Origin: Bacillota bacterium
Lineage (GTDB): Bacteria > Bacillota > Limnochordia > DTU087 > JAAYGB01
NCBI GenBank assembly: GCA_012727955.1
Contig: JAAYGB010000047.1
Location: forward strand, 59,282 to 123,281
DNA length: 64,000 nucleotides
Direction of reading: 5' to 3'
Below are positions 62,792 through 64,000 of the stretch, one piece after another. The translations under genes and the position numbers were made by a program. Position 1 is the stretch's first letter. The number at the start of each line of letters is the position of its first letter. The notes under the pieces were generated by a model, which was not told where the DNA came from, made no database searches, and saw only the letters and a list, made by a program, of their open reading frames with translations.

Positions 62792-63772
62792 TTGGGAATT
62801 ATCGAGCACAACCAACTGGACGAACTGGATTTCCGGATCCTATCCTTGCTGCAGCGGGATGGGCGGATGGCCTATACGGCAATGGCGAAGGCCCTGGATG
62901 TGTCAGAAGGAACGATTCGCAATCGGGTTAGGCGCCTAGAAGAGGGTAACTTCGTTCAGGTCGTGGGAGTGGCGGAGCCCTCACGGACGGGTTTTAGCGA
63001 AGTATTTATTTGGGTTAAGGCGGAACGAGGCAAGATAGTCCATGTAATGGAGCAGCTGTCTAGTCTGCCCCAGACCCGATATGTGGCCTACGCTACCGGT
63101 GCCTATGACTTAGTTGCCATCGCAGTGGTGGCATCACGCCACAACCTGCTGCATTTCTTGACTGAAGAGCTGGGTAAAATCGATGGGATAGAGGAAACAG
63201 ACACTTCGGTTATCCTGGAGACGATCAAACAAACCTATGACTGGGTTCCCTGGCCCCAAGGAGAGCCTACGGTGACCGACGAAAGGGCACAGGATCCTCC
63301 CGAGGTAGAAGAGTTTGATGTTGATCAGCTTGACGACCTTGATAGGCAGCTGATCGCCTACCTCCAGAAGGATGGACGGTATCGGTTTCAAGATATGGCC
63401 AATGCGGTGGGAGTAACGGAGCGGACGATTCGACGCAGGTTTGGCATATTGACCGGCTCCGGTATCCTCCGCATTGTCGGGGTAATCAACCCCTTCCAGG
63501 TGGGAATGAATACCGTTGCCATAGTGGGGGCGAAGGTCAATCGCCAGCATATCGACACCATTGCCAAGCAGTTGGCCCGGCAGAAAGAGGTACGTTACGT
63601 TGCAGTAGCCACCGGACCCTATGACCTGATTATCGAGGCAGTTATGCCCAGCAACGACGAGCTCTGCGATTTCCTGGTGGATCGGCTGACGAGATTTACC
63701 GGCATTAGTCGCACCGATACTGCTATGGTCCTGCGGGTATGTAAGCAGATTTTCAATTGGCCCATTGACTAG
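62792..63772 (+). CDS. Lrp/AsnC-family regulator with duplicated HTH-ligand domains
   Basis: A 326-residue protein built as two complete Lrp/AsnC units in tandem. Unit one (~1-150) has HTH 'LSLLQRDGRMAYTAMAKALDVSEGTI' and a ligand domain with 'YVAYATGAYDLVAIAV'. Unit two (~180-326) has HTH 'LIAYLQKDGRYRFQDMANAVGVTERTI' and 'YVAVATGPYDLIIEAV'. Usual Lrp proteins have one unit (~150 residues) and work as octamers. TTG 62792 follows GGGGGGCGAAGG. Its target may be the preceding dehydrogenases or the following metal gene. Confidence 0.93.
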   Translation: MGIIEHNQLDELDFRILSLLQRDGRMAYTAMAKALDVSEGTIRNRVRRLEEGNFVQVVGVAEPSRTGFSEVFIWVKAERGKIVHVMEQLSSLPQTRYVAYATGAYDLVAIAVVASRHNLLHFLTEELGKIDGIEETDTSVILETIKQTYDWVPWPQGEPTVTDERAQDPPEVEEFDVDQLDDLDRQLIAYLQKDGRYRFQDMANAVGVTERTIRRRFGILTGSGILRIVGVINPFQVGMNTVAIVGAKVNRQHIDTIAKQLARQKEVRYVAVATGPYDLIIEAVMPSNDELCDFLVDRLTRFTGISRTDTAMVLRVCKQIFNWPID

Positions 63773-63921
63773 AGCTTGACAGTTTTCCCTACCGATTATA
63801 GACTGTTTGCATGATACCGTAGCAGGGTATATACAAGGAAAGTTTCGGGTAATCTGACTGTAAACGGTACTTGGACTAGTTTGGACCCGGGAGTGGGCAA
63901 TGGGAGAAGGAGGCGACACCA

Positions 63922-64000
63922 GTGACCTTGGAAAAGATCTATCTGGTCAAGGGTATGAGCTGTCAGCATTGTGTCAACGCAATTAAGCAGGCCGTTAGTA
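63922..64000 (+). CDS. Heavy-metal-associated (HMA) domain protein, CopZ-like, 3' end beyond window
   Basis: An open frame starts at GTG 63922 behind AAGGAGG. The visible 26 residues begin MTLEKIYLVKGMSCQHCVNA, the HMA metal-binding motif GMSCQHC. It is either a small copper chaperone or the N-terminus of a metal P-type ATPase. Confidence 0.9.
   Translation, partial: MTLEKIYLVKGMSCQHCVNAIKQAVS

Overview
The window reads as a chromosomal segment of a spore-forming member of the Bacillota that probably has an outer membrane. Sporulation is shown by sleB/ypeB lytic-germination genes (20.1-23.1 kb) and a gerA-gerC-gerB germinant-receptor operon (36.0-41.5 kb). An outer membrane is implied by a TonB-dependent receptor with its own exbB-exbD-tonB genes behind a cobalamin riboswitch (8.6-14.1 kb). 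Anaerobic metabolism is implied by a complete six-gene Rnf complex (50.2-55.5 kb) and by radical-SAM enzymes. Strong AGGAGG-type ribosome sites with many GTG and TTG starts also fit Bacillota. The combination recalls diderm Firmicutes lineages, but the exact lineage is inference.

Layout. 0-8.6 kb: DUF4139 protein (cut by the window edge), SEC-C protein, GH2 glycosidase, a CUT1-type sugar ABC transporter whose binding-protein gene carries an in-frame TGA, and a SpoU-type RNA methyltransferase. 8.6-14.1 kb: B12 riboswitch and Ton operon. 14.2-17.8 kb: nitroreductase, sugar-phosphate-isomerase-like protein, DUF1624 membrane protein, and an Erm(D)-like rRNA methylase with promoter, 14-codon leader peptide and attenuator. 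17.9-25.3 kb: oligopeptide-type binding protein, germination hydrolases, a second isomerase-like gene with palindromic repeats at its 3' end, a gene-free stretch with paired palindromes, and tRNA-Ser/tRNA-Arg. 25.3-35 kb: tautomerase, cold-shock protein, oxidoreductases, a single-domain response regulator, two divergent HTH regulators, and a GntR-tdh-kbl threonine-degradation operon. 35-45 kb: LCP protein, ger operon (second gerB copy frameshifted in a G7 run), M48 lipoprotein, transketolase. 45-50 kb: COG1031-like radical SAM protein, Gfo/Idh dehydrogenase, sulfatase-maturase-like protein with a SEC-C tail, alpha/beta hydrolase. 50-56 kb: rnfCDGEAB, with a 4 x 48-bp repeat inside rnfD. 56-64 kb: OsmC, QueT, small membrane proteins, a very acidic protein, a GerE-like regulator, a DnaA-box cluster, alcohol dehydrogenase, glycerol-1-phosphate dehydrogenase-like protein, a duplicated-domain Lrp regulator and the start of a heavy-metal-binding protein.

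How parts work together. The GH2 enzyme and ABC permeases suggest use of external glycans. The Ton genes would energise uptake across an outer membrane, probably of cobalamin. Rnf couples ferredoxin oxidation to NAD reduction and ion pumping. The ger, sleB and ypeB genes serve spore germination. The erm locus would give inducible macrolide-type resistance.

No CRISPR array, insertion sequence, prophage or rRNA operon was seen. All family calls are from reading the sequence by eye; no database search was run.
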